This document shows positions 44,395 to 57,617 of a stretch of 64,000 nucleotides of DNA, in pieces. The notes under the pieces are model-generated. The model saw only the letters and a list, made by a program, of their open reading frames with translations, was not told where the DNA came from and made no database searches. The stretch spans positions 158,467,461 to 158,531,460 of the forward strand of contig CM051460.1 in assembly GCA_028095005.1 (NCBI GenBank), given 5' to 3'. The translations under genes and the position numbers were made by a program. Numbering within the stretch: position 1 is the stretch's first letter; each line of letters begins with the position of its first letter. Origin of the DNA: Rhynchospora pubera. Its lineage: Eukaryota > Streptophyta > Magnoliopsida > Poales > Cyperaceae.

Positions 44395-45715
44395 CTGATA
44401 ACCCTCATCCAGCATAAATCATCCGCGTCATCCAAACCCCTTTCCTTCCCTTACGATTCCTCCCCTCTCCTTCCTGTCTCCCTCGCACTCCCTTCCCTCT
44501 TTTTCTCACACTCTCTCTTTTCTCTATTCCCTGTCACACACTTTCTTTTCTCTGTCTCACCTCCTCATCTCCTTCATTCCATCATACTTTCTTTTCTCTG
44601 CCTCATCTCTTCTATTCCTTTCTGTCAATTTTTTTTCATGAACTCCACCTCTATTCCTAACATGTGCACTTTATCTTATTTTTTTAAATAAAAATATACA
44701 ACAATAAATTGAACAAATACGAATATAATATGAACATATAATCAAAGTGTATATATACAATAACAAAAATGGACATACATAATAAATAAATTGAACAAAT
44801 ATAACAACTAGTTTAACATAAATAGCAAATAAAGTGAACGGATGTAACAAACAATGCAGACTCAAACAAAAATAAAAGTGAGCAAAATAAATTGAACAAT
44901 TTTAATAAATAAATTGAACAGATGTAACAAACATGTTGACTCATAAAAAAATAAACAGTAAACATAAATTGAACATATATAACAAATAAATTGAACAGAT
45001 GTAACAAACATGTTGACTTATAAAAAATAAACAGCGAACATAAATTGAACAGATACAACAAACAAATCAAACAGATATAACAAACAATCTGGACTCATAC
45101 AAAAGATAAAAATTGAACAGATATAAAAAATAAAATGAACAGATCTGACAAATAAATTGAACAGATATAACAAAAATATTGTATCATACAAAAAGATAAA
45201 AAGTGAACATAAATAAATTGAACATATATAACAAATAAATTGAACAAATATTGCAAACAATTTGAACTAATATTAAAAAAATAAAAGTGGACATATATAA
45301 AATAAATTAAATAATAAAATGAACATATATAACAAATAAATTGAACATATATAATAAATAAATTGAACACATATAACATAAGATAGAATGGATAAAGAAA
45401 AAAAAAAGGAAGAAAGAGCCAGTGAAATATGAAAAACAAAAAAAACAAATAGAGAGAGAACAGAAGAGAGCAAGAAGGAAAGGATGAGAGAAAGAAGAAT
45501 GGAGCACAGGGAGTTAGGAAAAACTCATGAAGGAAGAGAGAAGGGAGAGGGAGCCACGCCTGAAGCGGAGGGAGGGAAGGTAGCGCTCGGCGAAGGAAGG
45601 TGCTCATTCTGGATGAAAGTTGTGCTCGAATCAGAAAGTTGGATCGCTAAGTTGGGTGCAGAAAAACGAAGAAAACATTGGCTTGGATGACTTAGATGAC
45701 AACTTGTTGGATGGT
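44395..45715. mobile_element. Candidate element with strand-biased arms and internal minisatellite
   Basis: The left end has CATCCGCGTCATCCAAACC and the inverted right end has CATCTAAGTCATCCAAGCC, giving an imperfect terminal inverted repeat of about 36 bp. Inside it come a pyrimidine-rich arm (44440-44640) and a purine-rich arm (45370-45600), with the minisatellite between them. I see no clear target duplication. Class unknown. Confidence 0.45.
44690..45375. repeat. AT-rich minisatellite based on AATAAATTGAACA
   Basis: About 20 variants of AAATAAATTGAACAGATATA, with spacing of 21-30 bp and occasional larger insertions (GACTCATAAAAAAATAAAC). On the minus strand it translates as repeats of a CSIYLLYLFNLF type, which is a by-product of the repeat and not a gene. 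Confidence 0.85.
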
Positions 45716-45835
45716 AAGTAGTAATTATCATTTTTTTTTAACATATCATTTGTTGTATCGCTTGGTTAATACATACTCAAAATCTCAAATGTACAGTTGT
45801 AGAGTCATCCAATCTGGTTGGTATCCCTTACCTTG

Positions 45836-46025
45836 GGATCCTTATCCCGTGCCGCGCGGCACCGTGCCGCTCACCGATCCGAGCCGTTCGATCTGATCTG
45901 GACGGCTAGATTTTTTTAGGTCTTACGGTACGGGTTACATGCACGGGGCACCCATGATCATTGAATTTAATCTAGACGGCTCAGATTGCGCGCTGCACGG
46001 TGCCGCGCAGCACTTGATTTGAGTT
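45836..46025. mobile_element. GC-rich Mutator-type MITE, copy 3 (190 bp, inverted)
   Basis: It is flanked by the 10-bp repeat CCTTACCTTG. The arms hold CCGTGCCGCGCGGCACCGTG and its near complement CACGGTGCCGCGCAGCAC. The core, read on the minus strand, is GCCCCGTGCATGTAACCCGT and matches copies 1 and 2. Confidence 0.83.
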
Positions 46026-46035
46026 CCTTACCTTG

Positions 46036-47101
46036 TCCAGATCGAACGGTTCAGATCTACCCCGACTTTTCCCAGAAACTTTCAGCGATCTCAAATTTAT
46101 ACCTTCTTATATAACGAGTCATGTTATGTTAGATCATAGATGTCCAACGATGGATGAAAGCATGCAACGGCATCTTAGAGTTATGTTGCGGCACGGAGAA
46201 ACATTGGTATTTCCTTTTTTTTTTTTTTGAATGATGGTATTTTCTTGTTCGCTCACGTGGTGGGACTAACGAAGTAGGGATTGAGCTAACCATGGCCAAA
46301 CACGTGGCACCGTGGATGGTAAATGGTGGCCCCCGTTCACAGATTCTTCCTTCTCCGATACTAATCTGCTCAAGCGCATGGGAAGGACTATTTGGCTGCT
46401 TTCGGCTCTATTATTTGCGGCTCTGAAATGGACACAAGCAGCACTAAGCATTGTTTACGGCTTTGGCTGTTTGGCAGCAGTAGCATCTAGCATGTGGATT
46501 TAATATTATACTTTATATTATAAATCAATCATCTTACTAGGCGGAAAAAAAGTCTAAATTATATATCGTGTACCGTACTCATACATGTTTAAGTGGTAAT
46601 AGATAACAAATAGAAAATAATGTTAATCAAATTGAAATAATAATCTTTTTCACGAATTAATTTGAAGTAAATCAAATGAATAAATGTACCAATAGATGCC
46701 ATATGCACACAACATCAGACATTATAACATAATCTATATATATATATTTTTTATCACATAACATCAGACATTATATTAAACCCCTAGACTTCGATTGTCA
46801 ATTTTCAAAATGGGATAATAAAAAAAAGAAGAAGTTTCGTCATTACACAATTAAATAACCTCCCATCCGACGGTGCCTTGACGCGGGAAATACAACTAAC
46901 GCATAATTTAAGCAACACGAAACTCCAAATACACCCACACGATTACATAAAAATAATATCAATTAACACGCAAGATCACATAAAAATATAAACATATCCC
47001 AATTAACAAATCCATCCAATAAATTAAAAAGGAACCCAACACGAAACGGAGAAACTAGCACTAATTTGGTGGGGTCCACCAGCCACCTTTTTGTGTTCTG
47101 A
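46036..47101. other. Intergenic spacer
   Basis: Moderate GC up to about 46500, then AT-rich. It includes ACACGTGGCACCGTGGATGG near 46301 and a 63-codon frame (46312-46503) of unknown meaning. An 18-bp direct repeat around CATCAGACATTATA occurs at about 46708 and 46760. Confidence 0.35.
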
Positions 47102-47251
47102 GGCTCCGTTTAGATGCAAGAAGAAGAAGGAGAAAAAAGGAATAAAGGAAGAAAAAAAATTATAAACAATTCAAACTCTTCACAAAGTTACACACTTCCC
47201 AATATTTCTTCCCACTTCTTCCCTTCTTCTCACACATATCCAAACGGAGCT
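47102..47251. mobile_element. Tourist/Harbinger-like MITE, 150 bp
   Basis: The ends are GGCTCCGTTTAGATGC and the complement of AGCTCCGTTTGGATATG, flanked by TGA on both sides. It has the same core as the 13978 copy. Confidence 0.83.
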
Positions 47252-47294
47252 TGAGAGAACTACCAGACTCACTTGTGATTTGTGAAGTCACTTC

Positions 47295-47450
47295 GGGTCG
47301 TTTGGATCGCTTAGAAATAAGAAAAATTTTTAATTCCTAGACATATAAAGTATTAAAAAGTGTATAATTTTGTGAAGAGATTAGATTGTTTATAATAAAT
47401 TTATGCTTAGAAATTGAAAATTCTCCAAATTTCCGTACCATCCAAATTTG
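47295..47450. mobile_element. Degenerate copy of the 150-bp Tourist-like MITE
   Basis: It begins GGGTCGTTTGGATCG and contains a GTGTATAATTTTGTGAAGAG stretch that matches the inverted core of the family. The right end fades near ACCATCCAAATT. It lies only 43 bp from the intact copy. Confidence 0.5.
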
Positions 47451-47505
47451 AAGTTTGACAGACGCAATACAACTTGATAAAAATTTGAAGTTTGACAGAC
47501 GCAAT
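47440..47505. repeat. Direct repeat of about 25 bp, two copies
   Basis: AAATTTGAAGTTTGACAGAC is followed by GCAAT in both copies, with about 15 bp between them. Confidence 0.75.
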
Positions 47506-48199
47506 TTCTTCTGAATTTCGGTTTTCCGTTAGTGGTGGGGCAGTAGATTGATGGGATGTGATCATCATGCAAATTGCATGTGAATGAAAACAGTGCGCTA
47601 AGTAGACATCCAGACTTAATACATGGCCATACATGAGTACACATGTCAAGTGATTGTAGAAAGTGAAGAATATGAAAGCATGTGAGATGCGTGCATTGCA
47701 TAATTGGCGTGATAAGTTTTGAGTGTCGAGTTATCACTTGTCATCTGTTTAATTTCGTTCCCAAATGGAACAAAAGTTCCTTTTTCCACTGATCCATATT
47801 GAAGGCTGGATATAAGTTCACATGAGGTCATTTGGATTAGAGATGAAACAGTAAGTAACATTAGTTCGTAATATAGCTTGTAATGATTGTGCTGGTTGCC
47901 ATCACTTTTTGAATATTTGGGATTTTGAAGTATGAGGTGGGTTGCAATTGCATTGGTCATCGATGTTAGCTATATTATACCAATTTTATTTGTTTATAAT
48001 AAAATTCATAGATTTACATTGCTAGGCTCTCCCCCCCCCCCCCATCTTCACAATTATATGCATTTAAATAAATATAGAATTTTGACTTCATTTTTTTTTT
48101 ATAGGGAGGGTGTTATTGCCACAATTTAATTTGGCAATTTTGTTAGTTCTCCATGCATATTAGCATGAAATCCTAATTCTCACAATAGTTCTCCATCCG
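47506..48199. other. Intergenic spacer
   Basis: No gene was recognised. A run of 13 C residues lies at 48031-48043. Confidence 0.4.
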
Positions 48200-48795
48200 T
48201 TAAAATTTTTTTTATCCATATCCCACCCGTACCCTACCCTTACCCGTTATGAATTAACGATAAGGGTAGGGTAACGGTAGAAAACGAATAATAATGATAA
48301 TAATAATTCAATAAAAAAATATACAATATGGATGAATAAATAATATCAAATAAATATAATAAAGTGTAAAATTGAATAATACTTTAAATATAATAAAATC
48401 ATATAATATCTTCTCATGAAAAATATATATAAATAATTAATAATTAAAAGTTTACTTACTCGTCATCATGAATTATAAATTATTAATGTAGTATATTGTC
48501 TCAGTTAAATCTACCAATTGAATTGACTTATTAGTTATTAACATATTAATTGGATATTATAATCATATCTTTTCCCATTAATGATTATCAATTATATATT
48601 ATATATATAACGGTATGGGTAAATAACGGTTATGAAATAGCGTTACCCTTACCCTTACCCAATAAATTAACGAAAATTTTTTCTTACCCATACCCATACC
48701 CGATAACTTAACGAAAATAAAACCTTACCCATACCCGTCTTATCGAATACGATACGGGTAGGGTAAACAGTTAAAAGGGTACCGTTGACAGCCCT
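48200..48795. mobile_element. Candidate hAT-like element with TACCC-rich ends
   Basis: Both ends are crowded with CCCGTACCCTACCCTTACCC or its complement, and the right end closes with GTTGACAGCCCTA, that is TAGGGCTGTCAAC inverted, a typical hAT-type start. The interior is A/T-rich. The left terminus is not clear, so the boundary and class are tentative. Confidence 0.4.
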
Positions 48796-49560
48796 ACATG
48801 AAACTCCGAATAATCCAATTCAACTATACTGATGTGGAAAACTGGCAATCATGTAATGGAATGCCATTTTTTTTTTATAAATATTACCAAGTCAACAATA
48901 TAAAAAATCATTAATTATGATCACTGAATTATACTACTAGTTGGATTTATCTTTGAAGGGAAAAAAAATGAGGCATACTTTTCATTTTAAACATTTATAA
49001 GGAATTAAGAATATTCTTAAAAAAATTTAATTTCGTAACCTCTAGAAAACATTTAGTTGCATGAAGTGACTCTGTTTGTGTGTGTGTGGGGGGGGGGGGG
49101 TTCAACAGTAATTTGCTTGTAAATAGTTTGGCAGCCACTTCACATGTACATTGGGCTTCTGTTTATATGTGTGTGGGTTTTTTTTTTTAAAAAAAATTAT
49201 CTATCTTTCTACGTGAAGTTAAGAAATTCTTACACATTCAATTTTTTTCTACTTAAATTATACTGTAAAAAAATTTCTTAAGTTTATAACGAAATTTCTA
49301 AAATAAGAAAAATATAACTTTTCAAAACATTTGTCGGTTCAACAAAAATTTACAATATTTATTGAATTTAATAATTATTAGTTGTAACATTCACTTGCTA
49401 GATCAAGTGATTATATTTTCTTACATAAAGATAGAATCAAATATCTACTTTTAATTATTAATAGGAGACTGTCAAACAATCTAACCAAAATTTGAATCCG
49501 TCTTCTCCTTTACAGAAATAAATGATTATTTTTACGAATTTAAGGCAGAGTAATTATTAA
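48796..49560. other. Intergenic spacer
   Basis: AT-rich, with a GT run followed by 13 G residues (49088-49100). Nothing else was recognised. Confidence 0.4.
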
Positions 49561-49752
49561 GGCCCTGATCAAAATTCTATTTTTTTTAACATGAGATTTC
49601 ATTTCATTGGAAAAATCATGATAAAAATGAACGGATTTGATATCATTTGGTTGAAATTTTCATGTAATTATATCTAACGAAATCCTGTGACATCAATTGA
49701 ATTGAAACGAACTGAAATAAAATTCCGCCTAAAAAATATTTTGACCAGGGCC
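49561..49752. mobile_element. Tourist-like MITE, 192 bp, TAA duplication
   Basis: The ends are GGCCCTGATCAAAAT and GGCCCTGGTCAAAAT (inverted), flanked by TAA on both sides. It is the inverted relative of 1068-1259, without the G run. Confidence 0.85.
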
Positions 49753-50535
49753 TAAAATTAAAATGTCGAACTAATTAATAATCTCCATTTTAAAGTCTTC
49801 AAGCCCGGTAGGCATAACCATCATCTACCTTTTGTGTCTTCATTATTCAATTTTAGGTTCCCATAAACGCATTTATAACAATATTAATTAGTACACGCTG
49901 ATGCTGGAAGCGTGGATTGATGAAAAGTTAAAATTAATATTCTAACTACACTATATAGAACAAGTCCCTGTTCGTCGATCCTATTCGCGGTCTACTTTTG
50001 TTGAACAACGAGTACACTACAGTGACTACAGACACGGAGTCACCTGAACCGCAAGACCGTACTTTGAGTCTTTATATCGCGTTTCCAACATGAGATTTTT
50101 TGTGGCATATCTCGTACGGTGTGCAGCTTGCGAATTGAATTCTGTCGCTTTCATGTTCATTTAGCATACGATGCCTTCATACATAGGTAAATAAAAAAAA
50201 TAAAATATTATTAGATAATTAAAATATGTTATTCAATTTATTTTTTTATTAGACGAAAAATTAAAATATATTGTCATTTTATCTGATGATTGACATTCAA
50301 TCACAGATCAACTCGATCGAACGACATAAGTATGTGTTTATATGTTAGATTTAACGTGTTAATACTTTTTGGATTCGTTTATTTATAAGTAGCAAAGATA
50401 AGAAAAAAAATTAGCTTATGTTGCTCGCTCGTCTTGACGGTGTACAAATTAGAAACTTGCGTATGACACTGCATATATAGGAATGTTCGTATTCGACGGG
50501 GACACTTTACAATATGATTTTCTGTGGCTTCTTTC
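49753..50535. other. Intergenic spacer
   Basis: AT-rich. No gene, RNA or repeat was recognised. Confidence 0.4.
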
Positions 50536-51010
50536 TTGGAATGTTATAATTAAATGAGTTTATTAAGACGTGGAATACTAACCTGCCAACGTAGTGCCTG
50601 TTTCGTTTTGCTCTGCCTCGTCAGCATATTTACCTTCATACCGATACACGTATTCGATGGAATCATCACTTTTGTTTTTTGAATTATTTTTGTCTGGATT
50701 GGCTATATTTTTGGAATGTAACATTACTAGTTTTCTTTGAACATGGAATGCTAACATGCAATCTAGTACTATTGTATTTTTCTCCGACTTGCCTGCATAT
50801 TTCGTGCCATTAGCTTTTTTGCCTATTAATAGCAACGTTCCAATAGATCATATTTGATGGTAACAGTTGTACTATTTGATTTTTGTTTGAATTAACTGCT
50901 TGGAATGTAATGATCATTTACTTCCTTAGACATGAAATGCTGATGTGTCAACTTTGTGCTTATTTTGTTCAGTTGGAACATGCCGGCATATTTAGTTTGC
51001 TAGCTCTTTC
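50536..51010. repeat. Degenerate tandem repeat of 175-189 bp, 2.6 copies
   Basis: TTGGAATGT, then a TGGAATGCTAAC-like word, then a CTGCATATTT-like word recur in order from 50536, 50711 and 50900. Divergence is high, so the duplication is old. Confidence 0.5.
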
Positions 51011-54000
51011 GCTAATTAATAAAAAAATAATTGCATTAAGAGTATACGAAGGAAAATAATAGCATAGTTAATATATTTAAGTTAAGTAACACAATCAATA
51101 ATATTTCAGCCGTCCTCCTTTATGCAGGACGTGTCAACACAAAAATCATATTATTTGGTTTAAATAAATGATTCAACATCCATCCAAAACCGTCCAAATA
51201 TTTCTATGCTATTTGGGTAACACTGGAATATTCACAATTTATAGTGCAAATAGAATCATAAATTTCTACTGTAAAGTGACTTGCTTGTGTTGGGACAATG
51301 TACCTTGAGCCGGATTCACTAAATATTGTTGTGTAGATTTTCTATATGCAATTTAAGAGCTAAAGTATAGCATAAATAGAACATTATTAGAGAATAACAT
51401 TTTAATTAGAATAAATATTCTTTAAGAATTAAAAAAAGCATTAAGGAATGTTTTATATATGGCGGACCAAATTTTTAGCTCGGTTTTAGCCCACGATCAA
51501 TTAAAATAAAATATATTTTTCGACAGAATGGTCGAATTTCCAGCTATATAAAAAGATTGATCTACTGCAGAATTTCCGAAATATAACTACTAAAATTTTA
51601 TTTCTTGTAATTTAGAAATTATTAGAATTTCAAATTTGTTTATAGAATTAACATCACAATAACTGAACAACATATTGATGAATTGAGTTTTTTGAAATCC
51701 AGTTTTTTTCATGAGTTTGAACTTGAAAATTTTAGTTCTAGCTATATTTGACTTAAATTCCAATAAAAAAAAATATATGTAATTATTAGAGCCGGAGATC
51801 GCCCGGCTTGAGTTGGATTTAATTGCAACTATTAGGCCCATGTACAGTAATTGTCATAACTCATAAGAGAACATGAGTAATTAAATGACCTCCAAATTAT
51901 GGCACGCTCTATGTTTAAGCCGTGCTTTAAAACCATTTGTCCACGTAACACCCCATCACATAATTAATGTACATGCTGTGTTAATCATATTAGGTCCGGC
52001 CCTGTGCCTAACCTTGGTGCTTACTGCTTATCCATGTAAATCTTACCCCACATTTGAGCAAATCAGGCAAATCTGCAATAATAGTGTGCTATTTTAAAGA
52101 TTATGGTAGCCTTTACAAGACCAAATAAGAATTTCAATAGACTCTTTCAAAAGTGCTGATTATAAGTTTAGGTGTACTTATCACGATTACGTATATTTTA
52201 TATTTGTGTTCAAAGCAGCCAATCATATGGTTGTAACTTGGAAGTTAAAAATTGGATGACATAGCATGATATCTAATAGAATATTTCTCACATGCTAATT
52301 TTATTTGATTAGTTTTCTTCATATGCTGGCCAATGTTAACAACCTTATTTTATAAAATGAAAGTACCCTTTATACCCTGAAGGGCATGAACCTTCGTTTT
52401 ATGTTAAATTATAAAATGATAGGTAGGTCTGTCGGTGAATCTTTGTTTCATGGTTCTTTCTTAAATTTGTTTGAGACTTGTTTGCTTATATTTAGCACTA
52501 CAAGTTTAAATTGTCATCTTAAAATTTTATTTTAACAGATTCTCTTTTATAGAAAATGAGAGCACAACTGAACGTTGCGCAATTTGATATGAACACAAGC
52601 GACCTCATTTTTGAAGGTCAGACGTCAATTAATAATTTCTTTTTCAAGGGGGTGAAATCTGAATTGTACGAAACTAAAAGTCCACGACCTGACGAGGGAC
52701 CCAAATTTGGTCGCAAGTTTGCCACGATCCTATTTTAAAAGACAAATAATTCTAGGAAAAAAAGGAAAATGAATGTGTATATGTGAGTCTTGTCTTCAGT
52801 CTTCACCTATTGTCAGTTACTAATCGGAGCTTCATTAAATTTTTCATTTTGGACCAGTCTAGCCCGGCCCAATTTCTCTCTTTATTATTTTCTCACTTTA
52901 GATCTGTTGTAATTAATATTTTAGTCTATTAAAATTTTATCGAAAATATTTATGAGCCATTTTTAAAATTGTTGTTAGGGACCATTCTGCGAAAAGTGAA
53001 AACTATTTATGGCGGCATTGATGGGACCATATCTTCTCATTGGTTCTTTTATCCAAAATTTGGTGTGATTTCAACATCAAGAGTTAATTAGTTTTGTCCA
53101 AGTTCCGACAACTGCTTATTTGGTCAATTTTATACCGTTTATATATCCACATAGACAAACTTCAAGTAGAAGTAGAAGGTCAGCAATTTTAGTTCTTAGT
53201 ATATGGGCTAAAGTACAAAAAGGCCAGTAAAAGTAATCTCATTTTTTAAGAAAATTTTAAGAGTACACTTTCCTTGAAAGCTCACAAAAATATCCTGTCC
53301 CAGATCTTGGTCACAGGTTCTTTTTCAATGAGATAATCCCAAAGAAAACCCGCTGTTCCACTAATTATTTTATACTTGGTCACTCTCTATTTTGTGATCA
53401 AACTGAAGTTGTTGTTGAGGCGTCTTATCGGAGAGTAATTTGATTTAAAAGATACATTTTGATTGTGAATATTTCAATGTACAAGTTAATTGAATTGAGC
53501 TCAGATCTGTTAGTCTGAGCAGTCAGGTTTTTTCTGAAAATCTGAATCCTTTCCAAGACCCCACTTCAAAGTTCAAATTTCAAATGATGAAGTAAACAAC
53601 TGAACTTGCATTAATTAAAGATTTTCATTGATGAAGATATGTCGGAGATTTGGAAAAAATTTTATATGCAAAATAACATGCTTAAGAGGGAGCTTATTAA
53701 TTCTGGAGAAAGAGTAAGTAAATAGGTCATGTTATACGTAATAAAATATGGAAAGACTGTTTTGTTCAAGATCTAAGCATACAAAACATATTGACAATTA
53801 AAAAGTTCAAAGTTTCAGATAAAAAGGAAAAAGAGAAATGATTGAAGGATGCAAGGCAGAAACGGAGAACTACAGACATTCATTGAAAGAGACATAGAAA
53901 ACTGAAATTCTTTTTAAAATTTGTAGTTTGTACTGTGAGCATGAGTACAAACCGTAAATTCTTGTCAAAACCAATACTTTTACAGCGGTATACATGTATG

Positions 54001-55123
54001 ATGAATCTGTGCGGTCACAAATATGGTACAGTATTATTTGAAGGTAAACTTGGTCTATTGACTTGGAAGGATATATACCCGCCATTCTACTTGTACGGAT
54101 ATTAGATGACACCTCCTTCAAATTTAACGCTTTAAAGTCAGGCTCATCAAGACTGTTTGATTTGAAATGAACAGTCCATATCTGTCAGGAACAATCTGAT
54201 GAATTCTGTAATAATGGATAGGTGCCAAAAATCTGAAATGAGAGGTGAGTACTACCCTATATCGACCCTACTTATCTCAAAACGCAGCAGTACATACTGG
54301 TGCACAAACCCTTTCCAGAATATATAAACAATATTATTGTAGTTTTTTTTTTATGATTATGTTGATAGTACAATATTTTAGAGAAAGATGAAATCACACC
54401 TGACTGGTAGGTGTGTCGGTATAGTTTTATTTCTTGATATCACCCTTGTAATCAATGCTCGATTGATGCATAAAATAGAAATAGAGATTTCCTTTTCTTG
54501 AGGACAAGAACAGCCTAAACAGTCAATTATAGTGACATATGCATGACAGTGTCGAAATATCAATAATTTCTCTTTCTCCACTGCTAACTAGCTAAGTTAA
54601 TAAGGTTTTGATAAAATAAACAAGCTACCTCTCCGACACCAAGTATCCTCAATCATAATGCCATTTGAACATTTGAGCTTGTATTGAAACTGGAAATAGA
54701 ATAATATTATTGGTAAACAGCCAAGTTAAAAGTACGTCTATTTGTTTGTTTAATGCGAGACAATGATTGCGTGGAAGGAAACCAGCATATTTACTTCTCC
54801 TGCAAATATTAAAATTGAGCTTTCATTACTCATATAAATGCCATATTATTGCTCCTAAAGCCTATATTGAGCACACTAAGCGTGCCTTTGTTCTTTCACT
54901 GGATGGCACAATGAAATGCCGTGATACTGGAGCCTGTTGCCTGTACCACTCATAAATGCTAAATTTTTATAAGATCTTTTTTCAGCCCACTAAGCCTCCC
55001 TTTCTCACACTGGATTTCACACTGCTATCATATTTGGGCCTTGAGCTCTCATAAATTCCATCTGCTTATAAGTTATAACGCCATTTGTTGAGAAATCCTG
55101 CACTTATTTCTATGCTTGCGTTT
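51011..55123. other. Gene-poor spacer
   Basis: Only short frames without motifs were seen (51885-52097 and 52556-52738 on the + strand, 53870-54121 on the - strand). A degenerate duplication of about 120 bp is present at 54865-54960 and 54988-55065 (CACTAAGC, CTTTC, ACTGGAT, CTCATAAAT). Confidence 0.35.
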
Positions 55124-55262
55124 GGATGAGAGAAGAAGAAGAGGAAGAAGGAAGATGGGAAGAAAAAAAAATTATAAACAATCCAAACTCTTCACAAAGT
55201 TACACACTTCCCAATACTTCTTCTCACTTCTTCCCTTCTTCCCACACCTATCCAAACGCACC
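55124..55262. mobile_element. Tourist/Harbinger-like MITE, about 139 bp
   Basis: The ends are GCTTGCGTTTGGATGAG and the complement of GGTGCGTTTGGATAGG. It has the same core as the 13978 copy. The flanking trinucleotides are unclear. Confidence 0.78.
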
Positions 55263-57617
55263 ATAGTAGTGTATGTCTCTGTGTTTTACGTTTCGTTTAC
55301 GTGATAGTTTATTATACAAATACTTGTGATATATGTCCAAAGGTAACAATTGGAGGCAGTCAGCCAGTGAACAATATATACTAGCAAACAACAAAAAAAT
55401 AAATTGAATATGTAATTGATAATAAGTTGGTTCAAATAGCTGCCTTTTTTTTTTGTTATATAGACATAAAAAGGAGCTTACCATAAACTATACAATGACA
55501 TTGCACCAAACAAAGATTGCAGCTTGCAGGTAAGCAGGTTCACCAAGACTCGGCTGATTATATTACGGTAATTATTTGGAAGCCCAAGTATATCAAAATA
55601 TGGATCCAAGATTAAGTAGCTACTACATGTTTCAGGCCCAAAATTTGATTTACATAATTACATGCAGGGGTGCATAAGCATAACTTGTATAACGATCATA
55701 AAACCAAACTCTTGCGTTAACCATTTTATCTATGGCACGAAATAAAATTTTTATTGGCGATAAACGTTTCGTTTCAAAAGATGATCAAATCGATTGAAAC
55801 GATCAATTTTTTTAACAATTAATTTGTATACATGTTTTTCTATTTTGCACGTAAATGTGTTCTATTCGTTGTTTCGACAATTAATTTTTATATCTATTTT
55901 GGTATTTTGCATGCATAACCGGCCGGTTCGATACTGTAATATCCCTGATTCATCAAAATTTATTCATAGATACATAAAAAATACATCAAAATACATAAAA
56001 AAAATGACATAAATGGTTAAACCAAATGAAAAAGGTCGGTTTCGATAATTATTTGGCATGGACGAAACAAAACAATCAACGGTTGAAACAGAGTTGCGTT
56101 TGCACCACCCCTATTTACATGGCAACCTGATTGTTGCTTTCTCTCATTACTCAACACTCAACAGGCTCTAGGAAGTAGAAATAATTAGAAATTTCAAGTA
56201 GCTTGATCTACTCATGTTCAACCGGTGTCTCTGGCTCAGCTACCTCCTTGGTAACCACGTAATAACTGCCCATGTACATTTTTTGTGCTTGGACGGCTGA
56301 GTGCTATTGTCCAGCACATTTTTTTTTTGTGGTACCAAACAAGCACATGTTTTTTTGTCATTAGTTGTAAGTTTTGTTTAGAGAGAAGCAGGAAGGAGCA
56401 AGGACCACGTATATAAAAGGGATAATGAAGGCAACTGAGAAAATGATTATACCTCAATTATAAGGAAATTTTTTTTTTTTTCATTTGGGACACGGATGTG
56501 CCCATGGAAAAAGAAAAAGACAGAAACATTGGACGTATAATCATTTTGACGTATCTTTCTTGATGATATTGGAGGTGACATGCAATCTTCTAGACAAAAT
56601 GTGTTGCCTATTACCTTTCAAGTATATCATTACTTGGGTTCTTAATTAATTTTTCAGTCGGGAGACGTGGAGCGGCTCTTGCAACAAACAACTTCGCTAA
56701 AAATTCAATTTATGCATATCATTGCAGAGTTTATTTTAATTTGGAAACTTAATACACTGTCCTTACTGAAACCAATACAAGTCAGCAATCCAATTCCTCG
56801 TTTAGTACGAGAAAGGATCAAAAGTCAAAAGGCACTGCGAGTTCTACCCTGGCCTTAGATGAAAAAGGCGAGGTTTTGAACTGTATTCCCAAAATTCAAG
56901 AGTACAGTGAATCAAGAATATTCTGCAAATTTATTTTTGAGTTGTGCGTGTGGCATATTCCGCCAAGATAAGGATCTTACCTTCCTTGCAACTCGCAAAC
57001 CAAACAATTTTTCGGTAATTATTATTTGGTATTTTACGGTGCATTTGAATAATTTGACAAATAGAAGTACTATATTAATTGTTTAGAATTTAAAATATTA
57101 TTTCTAATTTCTAAATGATTGATAAGTCTGTTTAAATTATCGAGTGTTACTTTTAAGTTGTCTAGATTTAATTTAAAATATTTTAAAATGTTCTGAATTT
57201 GAAATATATTTTTAATCCATACTTATTTGCAATGTTTTTTTTTTATAAGAGCTAAGAGGTGATCCAGAATAATCTCTTATTCTTCTACATCAAGACGCAG
57301 CCTTAATTCTGCAGGTGCTTGGCAAAGCATCATAGACACCTTATTCGATCAATAAAATGATATTATTCAGGATTAATACAAAATCTATAGTACGCAAATA
57401 AAGACCAAGCACATAAGAACACACAAATCAGAGAAAAATGTTGAGAACTATTGTTATTAAGAATTTCCAGATTTCGCCATCGAGATATAGCAGAAAATTA
57501 ATCAAATTACAAGAAAAATACTGGAAATGAACGTTACATGACGCCTAATATATCAAAGAGATCATCAAACAATTTGTGCAAGTATCTTCCTAAATTAATT
57601 AATGCTCGCTTAATTGC
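55263..57617. other. Intergenic spacer
   Basis: AT-rich with no supported gene. The last few hundred bases before 57617 probably hold the 3' flank of the IFRD gene. Confidence 0.4.

Noticed and set aside
44813..45473. Minus-strand frames rich in YICSIYLLYLF, which look like a membrane protein
   Set aside because: They are translations of the AATAAATTGAACA minisatellite. All frames look repetitive and there is no start context or domain.
52556..52738. 60-codon + strand frame MRAQLNVAQFDMNTSDLIFE
   Set aside because: It has no motif, no neighbouring exon and no recognisable promoter. It is within what is expected by chance.
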